Below are positions 21,501-33,300 of a stretch of 64,000 nucleotides of DNA, piece by piece; positions within the stretch are counted from its first letter, which is position 1; each line of letters opens with the position of its first letter. The translations under genes and the position numbers were made by a program. The notes under the pieces were generated by a model. It did no database searches. It worked only from the letters and a program-made list of their open reading frames with translations, and was not told the DNA's origin. The DNA comes from Reticulitermes lucifugus (lineage: Eukaryota; Arthropoda; Insecta; Blattodea; Rhinotermitidae), in the NCBI GenBank assembly GCA_026260175.1, contig JAKCWW010000781.1, positions 1,507 through 65,506 of the forward strand. The letters run 5' to 3'.

Positions 21501-24275
21501 TTTAATGNNNNNNNNNNNNNNNNNNNNNNNNNNNNNNNNNNNNNNNNNNNAATTCCCTGAAAAATCAATGTATTTTTTATTCAATAAATGCATGATAAAA
21601 TATACTAAAATTATTTGTTTCCAAAAGATCTGCATAAAAAATGGGATGCATCCTATACGCCGAAAAATACGGTAATTACTTTATGACTGAATGAAATTTT
21701 TCAATGAATAAGGGATTAATGTGTGCATGATAACAGAAACTTGGACTGTACCTGCTGCCATGTTAGTAAATGGTGTGTGTGCATTTGTGTTCATGTGTGT
21801 GTGTGTGTGTGTGTGGGCACGCACGCTCGCTCGTTTTAGAGGTGCTGCATATTTTGAACTGAGTCTTAAGTTATGTGTCTGCTCGTAATTGTTTTGCATG
21901 AATAATTTGATAGTGAATGTCACTTGAAGTGCTGTTTCAGGTAATTGGGTTTGGTTTTAAGTCACACTTTACACTTTTTGTTTTATGACCATTTGTATTA
22001 GATAACAAACCAGTTGACTTTCTGATAATAGAGTCCAAATGATTTTTGTCATTAACACCAGATCCAGCCACTTGCATGATCATGTCCATCCATCTTATAT
22101 TCTTGCAACCTGTTACTGTTATGTTACCCTCTCAGCATTTTATACTCTTCAAAGAAGCTGCTTCCCATCAGATTTTCTCACAAACCATCTGTATGTATAC
22201 AGATGTACCCCGACTTACGTAGCTCCAACATACGTAGATCCGGACTTACATAAAAAGCTTCTTGTGCCACTACCAACCACTCCAACCACCACCAAACCCA
22301 CCCCTGCCTCTGCCTCAATTGAATATGACAGTGACTCCAGTATCGATTATGAATTATTATTATGTTTATATTAATTGTTTTAAAAATTATTATTAATTAT
22401 TATTACATCAGTTATTATTATTATTATTATTGTGTATAAGGTATATAATAAAACATGGCTCCGAGTTACGTAAAAATTGACTTACACATAGGGTTGCGGA
22501 ACGATCCACTTATGTAAGTCGGGGACTTTCTGTATTTATTTCCCTCATCTCTGCTACCTATCTGGCCTATTATTACCTCCTGATCTGACTGATACAGCAG
22601 TACTAAGTGACCTGTATGAATCACAAAAGTATTGCAGCTGAGCAGAGTTATATGGCATCACTGTGGAGCATTTGCAGAGGTGTGGATGTGTTGTTATTGG
22701 CAGGCAAAATAAGACATCTAGTTTTTCCAGCTCTACTCCATAATTTTTTTAATAGTTAGGATGAAGTGGGCGCATTGCTTGGAACAGCTTGGGCATGTTG
22801 TAAGAATGGATGGTACAAGGACAATAGAAAAATTACTGAAAAGCAAGCCACAAGGAGGGACAAAAAAAAAGGGAGACCTAGATGAAGGTAGATGGTTGAT
22901 GTTGAATTGGACCTGAGGAATATGAGTGTAAAAAGATGGAGAATGAGAGCTTTGGACAGAAAAGAATGGGCATCTGTCTTGAGGGAAGCCAAGGCCAAAC
23001 TTATAGGGCCACCATAGTACTAAAGAAGAAGAAGATGACGATGATGATGATGAAATGGAGCATTGTTAAAGATTGGTGTAGTTTTCAGGGGAGGTTTTCA
23101 ATTTCTTGTTTTCAAATGTCTTGGCTTTCATGAATGACTATGTGAAGCGAGTTTCAGATTTGTGAAATATACACTGATGGAAGGTTACTGAAATGCGGAC
23201 ACTTTGCGAGTAGGGTGTCCATTGTAGAAATACAGGAACTGAATTGAGCTTAAAGGTTCACATTAAGGAACTGAAGATGGAAGATGAACTCTAATCACAT
23301 TTGTAAAAAGCTCTTTACTTTACAAAATGATATCTGAGTCAGGAGGAACCAGGATAATGTAGCTGGCATAGTGGCTGTATTATGGGCTGTATGATTCAAG
23401 GTTCCATTCCTGTCACCAGAATAAATTGTTTGCTTCTCCAAGTTGTCCAGACCGGCTCTGGGGCCCACCTAGCCTGTCTTCAATGGGTGGTGGGGTTTCT
23501 TTCCTCTGGGGGTAAAGAGGCTGCGACATGAAACAGACCACTTATCTCCTTCTAGTGCCAAGGATAAGGTGGGCTGGGATAGCGTAGTCATTATAGCGAC
23601 TTACTACGGGTTGGATGGTCCAGGGATTGAATCCTGGTGGGGGCGAGATTTTCGGCACCCGTCCAGACCGACCCTGGGGCCTACCCAGCCTCCTCTACAA
23701 TGGGTACCGGGTCTCTTTCCCGGGGTAAAGCGACCGGGGCGTGGAGCTGACCACCCACCCTCATCTAGTGCCAGGGTTAAAGAAAGAGTAGAGCTATACC
23801 CCTGCTCCTCCTCTGGGCCTTCATGGTCCGTTCTAGGGAGAACTTTACCTTTTACCTGAGGATAAGAGTGAGTGGAGATATACGGTACCTCTACTTTCCC
23901 TGTATGCCTTTATGGTGTGCACTGGGAGACATCTTCACTTTTATATCACAGATTCAGGAAACCAAGTATCCTGACTGACATGTGCCTTAGTTAGTTAGTT
24001 AGTAATTTGTTTGTTTGGTTGGTTTTGAGATGTGCTTCATTCCTACAGAAAAATGCCAACATAGTGCCTTAGTATGGGCAGTATTTACTGATTGCCATAT
24101 TTTTCCTCACTGACCATAATCATTTATTTCCCTTCTGATGCTATTTCATATCTGCAAACCAAGAAACAAACAAATCTAAGAATTTTATTCTTTAGTTGTA
24201 GGTAATATTAAGTGTTCTTATTTTCAGGTGTTGCAGTCTGCAAAAGAGCAGCTGAAATGGTCACTTCTGAAGTGA
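15523..24275 (+). CDS. COPZ1: Coatomer subunit zeta-1 (5 coding exons, 178 aa)
   Basis: Coding exons: 15523-15540 (MEGLLL), 15725-15970, 17927-18060, 18863-18953, 24228-24275. They sum to 537 nt with every phase closing. The product is the small longin-like subunit of the COPI coat, which pairs with gamma-COP and carries vesicles from Golgi to ER. Diagnostic stretches are [65 protein letters not shown] and [15 protein letters not shown]. The length matches the human protein (177 aa, from memory). The first coding exon is only 18 nt and was placed by its ATG, its GTAAGT donor and its match to the family start MEALIL. Intron 4 (about 5.3 kb) hosts a LINE fragment, a pogo-like transposon, a Tigger-type MITE and nested SINEs. 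Possible poly(A) signals AATAAA lie at 24497 and 24709. Confidence 0.95.
16880..16960 (-). mobile_element. RTE-like LINE 3' end fragment, COPZ1 intron 2
   Basis: Minus-strand translation gives [10 protein letters not shown], the usual last residues (NFLTSW) of the RTE-like LINE protein found elsewhere in the window. Confidence 0.45.
19580..19960 (+). mobile_element. RTE-like LINE C-terminal fragment, COPZ1 intron 4
   Basis: The reading frame has [20 protein letters not shown], then [18 protein letters not shown]. This matches the EVTGEWRKLHNEEL and RRMRWAGHVARMG region of insect RTE-like elements. It stops soon after and later parts are frameshifted. Confidence 0.7.
20303..21672 (+). mobile_element. 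pogo-like DNA transposon remnant in COPZ1 intron 4
   Basis: The ends are inverted repeats, CCGTATTTTTTGGCATATAA on the left and TATACGCCGAAAAATACGG on the right. Each is flanked by TA (20301-20302, 21673-21674), as in Tc1/mariner/pogo insertion. Near the right end a frame closing at 21430 reads [20 protein letters not shown], then an acidic tail DSDDFVPD. This is the usual C-terminus of pogo/jerky-like transposases. An in-frame stop lies just upstream, so it is inactive. It contains a 99-bp direct repeat (20781-20879 and 21059-21157) and an assembly gap. Confidence 0.75.
21508..21550. other. Assembly gap (43 N)
   Basis: Run of N inside the pogo-like element. Confidence 0.99.
21793..21816. 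repeat. (TG)n microsatellite
   Basis: About eleven TG dinucleotides. Confidence 0.9.
22200..22532. mobile_element. Tigger/pogo-type MITE, 333 bp, TA target
   Basis: The left end CAGATGTACCCCGACTTACG is the inverse of the right end (minus-strand CAGAAAGTCCCCGACTTACA). TA flanks both sides (22198-22199, 22533-22534). The CCCCGACTTACG terminus is typical of Tigger-like elements. Inside is a short acidic frame ([11 protein letters not shown]), probably the remnant of a transposase tail. Confidence 0.8.
22756..23030 (+). mobile_element. RTE-like LINE C-terminal fragment, COPZ1 intron 4
   Basis: The frame reads [45 protein letters not shown] and [14 protein letters not shown]. These are the closing motifs of an RTE-like reverse-transcriptase polyprotein. 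One in-frame stop is present. The fragment ends in a GAAGAAGAAGATGA repeat. Confidence 0.75.
23345..23568 (+). mobile_element. SINE-A copy split by a younger SINE-A (left part)
   Basis: The SINE-A body reads through GGGGCCCACCTAGCCTG, GGGGGTAAAGAGGCTGCGA and CTTCTAGTGCCAAGG. It then breaks at AGGATAAG (23561-23568) and resumes after the inserted copy at 23867-23945. Confidence 0.85.
23569..23858 (+). mobile_element. SINE-A, best and youngest copy (290 bp)
   Basis: The tRNA-like head has an A-box-like GGGATAGCGTAGTCATTATA and a B-box-like GGGATTGAATCCTGG. The body follows with CCTGGGGCCTACCCAGCC, GGGTAAAGCGACCGGGGCG and CATCTAGTGCCAGGG. The tail is ACTTTACCTTTTACCT. It is flanked by a perfect 8-bp duplication AGGATAAG (23561-23568 and 23859-23866), which fixes its ends. 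Confidence 0.9.
23867..23945 (+). mobile_element. SINE-A, right part of the split copy
   Basis: It continues the interrupted element with AGTGGAGATATACGGTACCT, CCTTTATGGTGTGCACTGGG and ATCTTCACTTTT. Confidence 0.8.
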
Positions 24276-26784
24276 TACTTGTCACTAAACCATGACTGCC
24301 AACACTTCGGATTCGTGCTTGAATTTTTGGACACCTGTAATGTTTTGTATCACATGTATTATTACTGTTCACAATTCAGCAGTGTGATGAATGTTGGATG
24401 TGGTAAGACAGTTCTGCAGGGGTCTGATAATGCTGCACATTAGCATGAGAAGTTCAAGTTCCATTGTCAGCTTTGTAAAAGTAAAAATATTCAAATAATA
24501 AAATTATATAGAATATGTTTGTGAAACAATGTAAAATTTGTCTTGTTAAGTCTGCAACTTGCTTCCTCATCAAATGAAATATACAGTGGAAGATATATTA
24601 TGTGGATGGGAAATGTTATAAAAATAGTTTTATTTGGTGAGGAATATTGATGGTGTTTTACTTTCTTCACACAATTTGTGATACCACTGGTTAGTTTCAT
24701 AACTGACAAATAAAATTGATTGTGATACATCATTCAGTTTGTGTACTGTGGTGTTGACCATGCGCTTATAGTTGGATTTTACCTTCTAAATGCCATGCCT
24801 TTTATTTTGTGATTCAGGTTGCTGTTTTGTGACCCACTGTCTCCCCTCTACCTGTATGACCTATCCACATAGCAGCTTGATATGTTTCTACCCTAAAAAT
24901 GGAGGCAGCAGGTTCCTCTGAAATGTTAGCAATCATACAAAAACACAATGTTATAACCTAGGAGACCACAGTTAAAATTTTTTACCTCCATTAAATTCAA
25001 AATTTTTTCTGCTTTGTACACCACAGATTGAGGGTGTGAGAGAGAATAGACTATTCAGTTGCCAGAACTCTCAAGTAAAATAATTGGAAGTAGACACACA
25101 TGATTTGTGATATGATATGTAAATAAGATAGGACCAGAAAGCAGAGAGCACTTGCCTATGTGTGAAATCATATGCACTTGACAGCAGTGATTGCTGAAAG
25201 CAGCAGCCCACAGTGTTCTCCTAGATAAGAATGTTGATATTCAGCAGTAATGATAAATATTTAATTTTAACTATAGAAGAGAGGGTAGATGATGGAATAA
25301 CAGCCCTCAACTTAAGTGGATTTATAAATCAAGTTTAAGAAGAAGTGGACCCAGAAGAGACTGACTTACTGTATTATCTGTGAAGATAATAATTGACTAG
25401 TGTCATGATCACCCTTTTCTGTACTGTACCATTGACGGCGTCCCCTGGAAAGGTATATTAATAGACGGCTAATCCTTCCAACACTGGACAGTAAAAGATG
25501 ATAAACAAGGCGAATCTGGACACGATAAAGTAAAGTAAGTGTACTAGGCCTTCCAAGACCTGTTATGGATGCAACAAAACAATATCATTCACTTTTTTTT
25601 TCCTTTCAGTTGATATTTTAAGATCTTCATTGGAATGTGGTCAGAGTTTCCTCATTATTTTGAAAATACGGTTACTTGTGGGATTTTCAATTCTTTTATA
25701 TTTCCTTAATTTTGTTTATGGTCCAGAATGGTATATTGTACAGACCTCATGATCCATATTTCTGCAAATACAAATCTTTTTTACTAGTTCTCACTGTGCA
25801 TGTTTTATTTCCTGTTCTTCTACAAAATTTCCACTTTGTATGGGTCCTCTCAGAACCTAGCCACACCATCTGTTTCTGTCTTCCCTGAGCTCCGGAATTT
25901 CTTTGCATGTTCTTTCTGCCTTTTGTCTGACACTTTACCCAAAGGGCTATGTTGTCTGGTTGCCTGTTGCTGTACAAAATATCATCCTTACTGACCAAGA
26001 ATTTTCTTTTACTGGAGTACATTGTGTGGAAGAATGTTTTTAACATGAAATTATTATTTAACGGTTATCATTCCATGAGACAGTATTCTTGTCTGTAAAA
26101 TGTACTGGCAAATGACCTACCATGCTATATGCTGGTTTCTGTGTGTTTACTTGATAGCAAATTAAATGTCCACACTAAGCCAGAAAAACTCAGGCTGTCA
26201 AGAGATACAATTTGCTTTTATATCCATCTCATAAAAGTTAAATGCGACGTATAATTTCCCTTAAACATATTTAAGATACTTACTTTTCAATGTTAGATGG
26301 CAGCATTAAGTTTGAAATTCTGCCTGTCAGTGTTTTCCTAAATTTTGTATGTGCACACAATCATTTTTACTTCATGATGAAACCCCCCAGTGTTTCATAC
26401 TGTAGCTTTGAACTGCATCATTGTCTTTTGGGGCCTAACTTTATCTTACTATCTAATAAATATAGATTTTACAGTTTTGCTTTTGTGTGTTGTTAAAAAT
26501 ACCAAGCTGACCTGTGTTCTAGAGAACAATACAGTCTAAATGTAAAATTGAGAGAAAAAGGAAAGGAAAGAAAAAATAAAAGAAAAAGACATTATGATGT
26601 TACAATATGACAGTCTGTTACAAAATCACAGTATTTCTGCATGTTTTTTAAAGTCGTGAAAATCTCAACGTATCAGTTGATTCCTATAACTGATGCGCAC
26701 TTCCCAAGTACCTACCATAATCCAGCAGCTGCTTCAGTGAACTGCTGTTATTTATAACATACTATTTATTTTAATTGTGGGTTA

Positions 26785-27040
26785 GCTTAGTCAGTACAGT
26801 AAGCGGATAGATGACTGGAGTTAGCTTCCTGGCAGGAGCAAGAATTTTTCTCTTTGCCACCAAATCTGGACCAGCTCTAGGGCCAATCCAGTTTTCTATC
26901 TGACATGTATTGGGTGCTTGTTTCCAGGGGGTAAAGCGGCCAGAGCTTGAAGCTAACCACTGAGACCTACCAGTGAAGAAGTTAAGAATATGTAGAGCTA
27001 TATCTGTGCTTGTCCATACATTTTCATGGCGTGGTGCTAA
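26785..27040 (+). mobile_element. SINE-A copy
   Basis: It has the tRNA-like head (GTTAGCTTAGTCAGTACAGT), then CTGGACCAGCTCTAGGGCCA, GGGGGTAAAGCGGCCAGAG and TTCATGGCGTGGTGCTAATT. Confidence 0.75.
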
Positions 27041-27460
27041 TTAATTAATTGATTATAATTTTCAAATGTGATACTGTTCATTAATATAGTGTTTAATAAC
27101 AGCTTATCTAATCAGCAGGAAACTTACTTGATTATGAAAATAGCAATTGATAATTGAAAGTAAAGATAAGAGAATTTTTTCATGTGTAGGTAATATTTTT
27201 AGATTAAAGAGTGCTGTGGTTTGGTTGGAATTCTAATAGGATTTACTGTCATGACAATTTATAGTATAGGAGTAACATAATGCTGTAATCTTTCAGTACA
27301 GTACTCAGACCTTACACTTGCATGCGATACTGTTGCAGTTTCTGTTGTAATGCCATTGATCTGTGAAGCTACTTCCTCAGATTGTCACCATTCTGTGTGG
27401 TACGTGCAGCATTACTGTGCATTTTTATGACACATTTTTACCGTGTATTTAAGTACAACA

Positions 27461-27862
27461 AGAAATAAACCAACAATATAAACTGTATTACTTCATTTTT
27501 TACTTATGATCCAACATGTTTCGGTCTCTTCTGCCATCATCAGGGATCAATTCACTATGTCTTCAAGATTACAAAACCTTTCCGTAGTAATTGTTGAAAT
27601 CCAAATGTAAAATATTAATATTTTATGTACTATTATTATTTTATATTTGGATTTTAACAGTTACTATATAATGATCTTGTAACCTTCATGACATATTGAA
27701 TTGATCCCTGCTGATAGTTGAATAGACCAAAGCATGTTAGATCAAAAATAAAAAATGAAATAATACAGTTTATGTAATCACCCAAAAGACCACAGATTAC
27801 ATCAACATTGCGGCAGAAGCCTGAAATCAAGGTTAATACAGTTTATATTTTTGGTTTACTTT
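27461..27862. repeat. Family A fold-back repeat with hammerhead-like motif
   Basis: The outer arms are inverse copies: AAGAAATAAACCAACAATAT on the left, and the inverse near 27838-27862. An inner inverted repeat pairs 27581-27610 with 27632-27668. The left arm carries a hammerhead-like core on the minus strand (27508-27548). The right arm has a decayed copy and an extra segment of about 70 bp bounded by repeated TAATACAGTTTA. Confidence 0.75.
27508..27548 (-). ncRNA. Hammerhead-ribozyme-like motif, second copy
   Basis: Minus-strand order: GATCC, CTGATGA, T, GGCAGAAGAGACC, GAAAC, ATGTT, GGATC. Stem I differs from the 43.8 kb copy but still pairs (GATCC with GGATC, against AGTCC with GGACT). 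Stem II is weak (two pairs), and the cleavage triplet is GTT. Confidence 0.4.
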
Positions 27863-28059
27863 CTTATTATTGTGCATTCTTTGCACATAGTGCATGGAAG
27901 AAATACATGCTTCTTCTCTGAAACTACTGAAAATATGTTTATGGCATCTTAATATCGAAAGTTTACATCAGACTTTGTTCAGCAGTTTTTGTTTGGTTTG
28001 TGGTTGTCCAATATATAAAAGTCTACGTTATTGGAATTGAATGAACTATTTAATATTAT

Positions 28060-28560
28060 AGAGCAGAATTATTTTTGAGAAGCTAGTAGTTTCTCAGCTA
28101 GTCAAATTCCCTGCATTTTCTGGAACTGAAATGTTATTTACTGTTCTCACAAGAGCCCACCATTTGTCCTTATTCTGAACCAGACAAATCCAGTACATGC
28201 CATCCCAACAGGTTTCATTATGATCCATTTTAACATTCTCTCATCTATGCCTGGGTATTCCAAGTGATCTGTTTGTTTGGGTTTCCCCACCAAAACCCTG
28301 TATTTTTTCTTTTCCGTCTAATGAAGTAATCATTTTCATCATCTGTGTGCTGTTCTTTCTACCCTGAATAAAACATTTAATTTCATTGTTCAGAACTGTT
28401 CCTTCTATTTTCTCAGTTTATTTTCTGTGTGATTTTGCTTCTGATTCATTAGTACTCAGCTACAAATATTTCCTAAAAAGTACGCTTTTAATGTTGCTGT
28501 CTTCTGAGATATGACTTTATGTAGTTCAGTATATGGATGCCTGTCACATGCCAGAAGACA
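28060..28560 (-). mobile_element. RTE-like LINE 3' end with untranslated tail
   Basis: Minus-strand translation gives LVQNKDKWWALVRTVNNIS, then VPENAGNLTS and a stop. This is the classic RTE-like C-terminus (DRWxALVxTVMNLxVPxNAGNFLTS). The rest is 3' untranslated DNA shared with the copy at 29470-29860. Confidence 0.75.
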
Positions 28561-29469
28561 GCAGTCTTTGTAGTGACTGCTATGAGAACCTGAAATCTCA
28601 CAAATCTATTATTATTCATTTAAATGGAGGTTTTTGTTTGATTTGGGTTTGAATTCCATCATATAGGCCTTGTAAGTTGCACATGGTCCACTGCATTGAA
28701 CCACTTATTCTGTGTAAGAATTAGGTAATCTTGACAGCTTGTCTTATCTCCACTTGTTAATGTGTCTATCTTATGTAGCAAAACCAATGTACCTGAGAGA
28801 TAAGACATGTCATGTATTGTACTTCTTTGCTAGAACTTGTGTTTCTTTGTTGGTGAACATAAGGTGCTTGTTAGTGTGCTTTAGGAATTGAACTTGGGTA
28901 AGATGTTTGCACATGGAGTGGGGATGGAATCAGTGGGAGGGATCACATAACGTTATCAAGTAGTGCTAATGTATTATTTGTTTTTTATATGTCTGTGCAG
29001 GTTCATGGTTGTAACTTAAAAGTTTATCAGATTTACTTGAGTACTGATGTGTTGTGCGTTCGGAATCTAAACAGATGTATTCAACGCTGAACCCAAATTG
29101 TAGTAATCACTAGTGTTGTATGAAAACTGCAGGTAACAGAATGTGTTTTAATTCTGTAGGTTTGCAACATGACATGCATATTAGTATTACAAACTCAGTG
29201 GTAGGATGATTAGCGTGCATGAGAGAGAGAGTGATGTGTCATCAGGTGCTCTGTAAGCTAGTCAATAAGTGATCATAGCGTTTCCCCCATTATATGGACC
29301 CAAATACACTGTTTAAGGTTTCAGAAATATTCAAGAAAAAAAGATGCATGCAGGTACCATAACTTTCTCTGGAGGAACTTGCTTTCCCCATATTAATGGT
29401 GGATTAATGCTATATTCTGTCCTGTAGATAGAGGCTTTAAAAATTTCAAGAAATACTTGAACAGATGAC

Positions 29470-29860
29470 TTATTCCTATGGAGGAAAATCACTGTTGAGA
29501 AGCTAAGAGTTTTTTATCTAGTAATGAAATGCTGTACATTTTATGGAACCTGAAGGTTCATTATGATGTTCACAGAAGCCCACCAATGATCCCTATCCTG
29601 AGCTACATGAATCTAGTTCACACCTTCTCATCCTATTCCTTCAAAATTCAGTTTATTAATGGCTAGGTCTTTGAAGTGATTTCTGATTTTCTGGCAAAAG
29701 TTTATATGTATCATCTCCTGTATGTACATTCATCACCCTTCTCATCTTCCTTTATTTTATTACCATAATAATATTTACTGATATCCAAAATGGCTGTGTA
29801 ACCTTTTGTCCACTGAGTATTTTTTAGCTTATTTTGTGTGGTAGGCATTTAAAAATGCTG
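29470..29860 (-). mobile_element. RTE-like LINE 3' end, second copy
   Basis: It shares the layout of the 28 kb copy: AGAAGCTAAGAG, a degenerate form of the NAGNFLTS region, CAGAAGCCCACCAATGATCC, and the downstream tail with ATATTTACTGATATC. It is more diverged. Confidence 0.6.
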
Positions 29861-30368
29861 TAAGTTACAGACACAGTGGGATATCCTAGTACATTGGACA
29901 CTGTCCCAGGATAAACAAGACATAGCAGTTATGGGGTAACCCCTGGCACGTGCCCTTTCAAGAGATACTGGAAAATGTAAATACATACAATAAAAGTGGC
30001 AGTAGTGTTCACTCTACCTCTGTGATGGCAAATAGAAGTCAGAACTGAAGCTTTGTCATAATTATACCTGTAGTGCTGATGAAATGTTGAATGTTTTATT
30101 TATAAATGTACTCATGTACACCTGTGATGCACTGTGTCCCAGTAATCAGTATTGGAATAGTGGACCTAACCCTGTAGTCACTGGAAGACAAAACAACTAA
30201 TCCATGATTCGGATTCAGTTGGCTTTCTTGAGGCGTGACTTTAATAAGGTTGTCATGCAACACAGTGTACTATTTAAGAGATATAAAAGTTTGAAAGTAG
30301 CACTTAACGTTTTTTGGTCTATATTACATATGTTCGTGGCAGTTGCTTAGAAGGAAAATCTTGCAGCT

Positions 30369-33300
30369 ATGGGTTGTTTTGACTCAAAAGATCCAGTGAT
30401 ACGAGATCAGAAGATTGTAAGCCGGCAACTGGAAGAGAAACTCAAGATTTGGAACAAGGATTACAAGAAGGCAATCAAGCTGCTACTGCTGGGTATGGCA
30501 AACTGTCAACTATGTTTATGCATTAGGATTAATAATAACAATAAATTGACTTTTTTCTGTTAATGTTATTCTTCGTTTACAGGAGCTGGGGAATCTGGGA
30601 AAACAACAATTATAAAGCAAATGAAAATTCTGCATATTAGTGGATTTTCAGAAAGGTACAGTATTCTGATGCTGTCACACCAGTCTATGTGGTTGTCTTT
30701 TGTACCCTGCACTGTAGTATGTAACAAGCAGCAGGGGACATTTCATTATACTATGTTCTGATGTGTTAAATAAGTAAAGACTTAATGTTGCATTCACAGT
30801 AGTAGCTTTTAGGCATGTTTGCATAAATGGTGAAAAGTGCCTATTAGCTTCATCATGCTTGTCTGTCTGTCTTCATGTATCAGTGTGGCTCCACTAGATG
30901 GATTTTCATGAAATTTGATATTGGGGGCTTTTACAAAAATCTGTCAAGAAACTCCAAATTTGGTTAAATCGTACAATATTGGGCACTTTATGTGGAGACG
31001 TAATGACATTTACAATGTTGGCAGTAGTATGACATACTTTTTTGCCTGACTGCAGTTATATTGATGCAGTTGCTGCAGATACAGTTCTAAAGGTTCCACA
31101 CTTCTGGGATGTGAAACTGTGTCATTGGGTGAATGTTTCCCGACATTTTGAAGGCACACTGAGCCTTCAAAACGTTGAGAAATGTTCACAACACGGCATG
31201 CCGTTCAAGAAGGCTTTAATCTTAAGCAACTCTGCTGTAAGAATCACAAATCTTGCAAAATATGGATCTGTTTAGTTTAGTTTAGTTTTTATTATATTCC
31301 GTCTGATCCAATACTGGTCAACAACCACAGGATATAGAACACGTCATACAACTACCATAACATGCAGCACAAATCATACAATAAATAAATATATACAATC
31401 ACAAGCAGTCATAATTATAAACATAATCAAGTCAATCATCAACAATCCAAGGAATACCCTTTCCAGTATAACGAACACTACAATTTAAAACACTAGTATA
31501 CTATACACAAACAGTATCAGTGTATAAAATATGCTACATACATAAGAGTGATGACATATTAAAATGAAACAAACCAATAATATTCATAAAAAAATTAATT
31601 CAAAGTATAAAATGAGCGTTTGAGGAGAAAGTGCTTTAAAGCAATTTTGAACTTATTTGGTTTGCTGGAGACATCCTTAATTGCCTTTGGAAGAGCGTTG
31701 CAAAGCTTCATAGTGGTACCTCGTAAGTTCACACAGTCATGATCTTAGTATTTATGATAAGGTATTGAATCATGCAGAAGTGTACCGGTATCTAGTGGCC
31801 CAGTGTTTCTACCAAGTTCGTGAAATTCTCTCAGTGGTTCAAAAGTTGTTTGGGGTGGGTGTCAGACACACAAATATAATGATATACAGAGTGTTCTGCA
31901 TAAGGTGTCTGAAACTGCAGAATGTTATTTCATAAGTCATTTTGAGTAAAAAATGCTGTATCAACATATGACTGATTATCAACTGTTACATCACTAAAAG
32001 CATTTTAATGTACATGCATGAGTAACCAAAAATGGCAAAATGCACGTTTTATCATACTGTATACATAAAAATAAACTTATGTCAGATAACACGTTAAAAG
32101 AGAGATAGTCATTAATTCTTAACCTTCTGGACAACATGGTCTGATAACAACAAAAAACAAAGGTACAAATTAAGTCTTACCCTGCTGTATGTACATCAAA
32201 AGAAAATGATGTGTCAGATAATACCACAAAAGAAAGACATCAATTTTTAGCTGTTACCAAGTTAGTTATGTTAGTTTACTTAGTTATGAGGTTACCAGAT
32301 CTCCTCCCTGTAGACTGCTTGTTGTGGGGACACATGAAGTATGTGGTCTGCTGGCTAAAATTACAGACAAGAGAACTATTGCAGCGAATCATGGAATCCA
32401 TTGACTGTGTAAGGGGGAAATGATGAAATATCAGACAGGCATCAAACTTTCTTTTGAGACATGCAGAATTGTGCATACAAAGCAGTAGAGGTTATTTTGA
32501 ACAGTAATAAATGTGACATAACTGAAAATTGTCCTTCTCTGATATTGTCTAACCAACATTGACTTTTTCTTCCATGTTGTAACATGACTATGTAAACTAA
32601 CATAACGAACTTGGTAACATAATGAGAAATTGAAGTTTTCCTTTTGTGGTACTATCTGACACACAATTTTCTTTTGATGTCATACATGCAGTAGGTAAGG
32701 CCTAATTGCTGCTGTTTTTTTGTTATGGTATTGGACACATGGAGTACAGTAGGTGAAGAATTAATGGATATCTTTCTTTAATGGTGTTACATGACACACA
32801 GGTTTATTTTTATGTGTACAGTATGAAGAAACATGTATTTTGCCATTTTCGGTTATGACCATATAAGTGCGTTAAAATACCTGTAATGACATAACAGTTG
32901 ATAATTGGGCTTATGTTAATATAGCTTTTTTACTGAAAATGACTCATAAAGTAACACCCTGAAGTTTGGTACACCTTATGCGGAATATTCTGTACATACT
33001 TTATATTGTTCATACCGTGCATTTTCATTTGATCACACATTTCTTAAACCAACAAATGCACGCTTTTTATTTATTATACAATATAATTTTTTACAGTAAA
33101 ATCAGTCCAACATGTTTCGGTTCCTTATTCTGGGACCATTACCTTTTGAACTTTTAATATGTACCATTGTTTGTTGATTTGTGATTTATGATATGGGTCC
33201 CTGATGATGAAGGAACAAACATGTTGGACTGATTTTACTGTAAAAAATTATATTGTATAATAAATAAAAAGTGTGCATTTGTTGGTTTAAGAAATGTGTG

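Larger units (their letters stand above)
24276..30368. other. Spacer between COPZ1 and the G-alpha gene
   Basis: No gene is supported. The spacer holds the COPZ1 3' untranslated region, a family B fragment near 24895-24945, SINE-A, a long fold-back repeat and two LINE tails. Short frames near 25676-26046 show no recognisable motif. Confidence 0.6.

Noticed and set aside
25747-26046. 99-codon minus-strand frame in the COPZ1 to G-alpha spacer
   Set aside because: No domain; composition like the surrounding non-coding DNA.
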